NCBI GenBank assembly: GCA_963794165.1 | Contig: CAWCCT010000005.1 | Span: 124,001-188,000 of the forward strand | DNA: 64,000 nt | Source: PALSA-350 sp963794165 | GTDB taxonomy: Bacteria; Acidobacteriota; Terriglobia; Terriglobales; Acidobacteriaceae | Direction: 5' to 3' | In this document: piece after piece, positions 62,184 to 64,000 of the stretch | How positions within the stretch are numbered: the stretch's first letter is position 1 | Layout: every line of letters starts with the position of its first letter | Position numbers and translations under genes: made by a program | Notes under the pieces: generated by a model | Seen by the model: the letters and a program-made list of their open reading frames with translations, nothing else | Told to the model about the DNA's origin: nothing | Database searches by the model: none

Positions 62184-63657
62184 ATGGCCGTCTCCCAGAC
62201 CAGTTGTGAGCCGATGTTTATCAACGGGGAATGGACGGAAGGTACCTCCGGCAAGCGCATTCCCGTCTACGACCCTTCGACGGAAGAAGTCATCGCCGAA
62301 ATTCCCGACGCGAGCGCAGCCGATATCGACGCCGCTGTGGCCGCGGCGCGCCATGCCTTTGATGAAGGTGGCTGGCCTCAGACCACGGCCCAGGATCGAG
62401 GCCGCATCCTGTTCCGCATCGCTGCCAAGCTGCGCGAGGAAGCGGCACAGCTGGCGGAGTTGGAATCGCGCAACTGCGGCAAGCCAATTGTCGAATCGGA
62501 ATACGACATCGCCGATGCGGCCACCTGCTTTGAATACTACGGCGGCCTGGCCAACAAGGTCTCCGGCTTGGTTAACCCCGTCCCAGACAATGCCCTCAGC
62601 CTCTCGCTTAAAAGAGCCGGTTGGCGTTGCGGGGCAGATCATTCCCTGGAACTACCCCATTGGGATGGCCGCGTGGAAGCTGGCGCCGGCGCTCGCCGCA
62701 GGCTGCACTTGCGTATTGAAACCAGCGGAGCAAACGCCGCTGACCATGTTGAAGCTGGCCGGGTGGTTGGCAGAATGCGGAGTTCCTGCGGGCGTGGTCA
62801 ACGTGGTGACCGGGCTTGGTGAGACAGCCGGCGCTGCCATCGTAGCCCATCCCGACGTGGACAAGGTTGCCTTCACCGGATCGGCTTCAGTGGGCAAGCT
62901 GATCATGAAGTCGGCCGCCGACACGCTCAAGCGAGTGACCCTGGAGTTGGGCGGTAAGTCGCCCAACATCTTCTTTGCCGATGCGGATTTCGAGGCGGCC
63001 ATTGACGGTGCGCTGTTTGGCATTTTTATCAACCAGGGCGAGGTTTGCTCGGCCGGCAGCAGGGTGCTGGTGCAACGGTCGATCTATCCCAAATTCCTTG
63101 AAGCGATGACGGAGAAGGCGCGCACCATCAAGCTGGGACCGCCGCTCGACCGCTCCACCAAGATGGGGCCGCTGGTAAGCAAGGAACAATACGACCGGGT
63201 CTTCGCCTATCAGCAGCTAGGGAAGTCAGAAGCCAAGCTGGCGCTCGGCGGCGGCAGGCCTGCTTCCATGAGCCGAGGCTACTACGTGGAACCTACCATT
63301 TTTTACGACGTTGACAACTCCTCGCGCATTGCCCGGGAAGAGATTTTTGGGCCGATCGCCGCTGTCATCCCTTTCGAGGACGAACGCGAGGCGCTCAAAA
63401 TCGCAAACGACACCTCGTTCGGGCTCGCTGCCGCGGTCTGGACGCGTGACATCTATCGCGCCCTACGCATGGTGAAGGCCATCCGCGCCGGGATCGTGTG
63501 GGTCAATCACATGCAGCCGACTTATGTGGAAGCACCCTGGGGTGGGTTTAAGCAGTCTGGTTTCGGCAGGGAATTGGGCATTCACGGCATCGACGAGTAC
63601 CTCGAAACCAAGCAGGTGCATATCAACCTGAACGAAGCGCCGATTGGATGGTATTGA
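62184..63657 (+). pseudogene. Aldehyde dehydrogenase, single-base frameshift
   Basis: The N-terminal part (from 62184) reads FINGEWTEGTSGKRIPVYDP to NALSLSLK, then the frame breaks. Homology resumes one base later with EPVGVAGQIIPWNYPIG (cofactor-binding motif). An extra A in the run 62610-62613 explains it. The rest includes VAFTGSASVGK, ELGGKSPN with the general-base Glu, GEVCSAGSR with catalytic Cys (codon 63046-63048) and EEIFGPIAAV. Restored length is 490 residues, normal for the family. It would oxidise aminoaldehydes such as 4-aminobutyraldehyde from polyamine breakdown using NAD(P)+. Every catalytic motif is intact, which favours a sequencing indel over decay. Confidence 0.88.
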
Positions 63658-63661
63658 GACT

Positions 63662-64000
63662 ATGTCCAGCATTCGACTTAAGACAGAAATTCCCGGGCCC
63701 AATTCGCGCGCTTTGACGGCACGGCGGTCGCAGGCCATCCCGCGCGGGGTCTATGCTTCCACCCCGCTGTTTGTCCGTCACGCTGAAGGCGCGATGCTCG
63801 AGGATGTTGACGGCAACCGCTTGATTGACCTGGGCGGCGGAATTGGCTGCGCTAACGTTGGCCATCGCAATCCACGGGTGTTGAGCGCTCTGCGTGGACA
63901 GCTGGACGCCTTTCTCCATCTCTGCTTCCAGGTCACTGGGTATGAAAGCTATGTTGCGGTGGCGGAAAAGCTCAACCAGCTCACGCCCGGCAACTTCGCC
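63662..64000 (+). CDS. Class III aminotransferase (4-aminobutyrate type), 5' part
   Basis: The first 113 codons are visible before the window ends. They read TEIPGPNSRALTARRSQAIPRGV, then FVRHAEGAMLEDVDGNRLIDLGGGIG and NVGHRNPRVLSAL, the N-terminal region of GabT-like 4-aminobutyrate aminotransferases. The ATG lies 4 bases after the aldehyde dehydrogenase stop, in the same operon. GABA is the product expected from aminobutyraldehyde oxidation, so the gene order follows the pathway. The PLP lysine lies beyond the edge. Confidence 0.85.
   Translation, partial: MSSIRLKTEIPGPNSRALTARRSQAIPRGVYASTPLFVRHAEGAMLEDVDGNRLIDLGGGIGCANVGHRNPRVLSALRGQLDAFLHLCFQVTGYESYVAVAEKLNQLTPGNFA

Noticed and set aside
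60701..62260. 519-codon open frame on the minus strand opposite the aminotransferase
   Set aside because: It is the antisense shadow of a well-conserved class III aminotransferase in GC-rich DNA; the translation shows no domain.

Overview
This 64 kb window most likely comes from an Acidobacteriota chromosome (Terriglobia / Acidobacteriaceae-like). The main reason is the density of long orphan MacB/FtsX-type permeases without their own ATPase (the ADOP family, a hallmark of this phylum), one of them paired with a PadR regulator. The moderately high GC, Tat-exported catabolic enzymes, a large exopolysaccharide (EPS) locus and many intergenic hairpin repeats agree with this. I see no tRNA, rRNA, CRISPR array or intact insertion sequence; the only transposase trace is an IS481-like stub near 740-850.

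Layout. 1-1240: the 3' end of an unknown gene, a SAM methyltransferase and repeat-rich spacer. 1241-8524: an ADOP permease divergent from a PadR - ADOP permease - serine hydrolase operon, with a PadR operator candidate over a probably leaderless promoter. 8806-22251: an export locus made of a divergent ADOP permease, membrane fusion protein, two separate ABC ATPases, a TolC protein, a sigma54-type response regulator, its histidine kinase and a second ADOP permease; the adaptor and the last permease carry frameshifts. 22303-22903: a ParDE toxin-antitoxin pair with an operator-like palindrome. 22942-29536: DNA glycosylase, PfkB sugar kinase, a three-gene carbohydrate/ester catabolic run (tannase-family esterase, SDR, sugar isomerase-like protein) and a LarA-like racemase.

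29582-51010 is an EPS region. It holds two paralogous GH-A type glycoside hydrolase-like secreted proteins (one with a tail of ~99-residue Ig-like repeats), a minus-strand run for chain-length control, export, the priming sugar transferase, glycosyltransferases, flippase and polymerase, and two plus-strand ExeA/GspA-type AAA+ ATPases. One ATPase is fused to a Wzz/GNVR chain-length protein, the other to a transmembrane segment and a LysM domain. A 1.5 kb non-coding gap rich in hairpins separates the minus-strand EPS run from the LysM ATPase.

51112-54250: a peroxiredoxin overlapping a RhaM-like protein, then a TetR regulator divergent from a two-gene membrane module (unknown protein plus ABA4-like protein). 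54576-64000: a polyamine module. PotD-A-B-C and a Tat-exported spermidine dehydrogenase-like flavoprotein form one tightly overlapping minus-strand operon. Divergently transcribed are a class III aminotransferase, an aldehyde dehydrogenase (frameshifted) and a second class III aminotransferase cut by the window end. Together they suggest uptake of polyamines, oxidation to aminoaldehydes and conversion toward central metabolism.

The window shows four apparent single-base insertions in three otherwise well-conserved genes. Removing each base restores a normal-length protein, so sequencing or assembly indels must be weighed against real gene decay.
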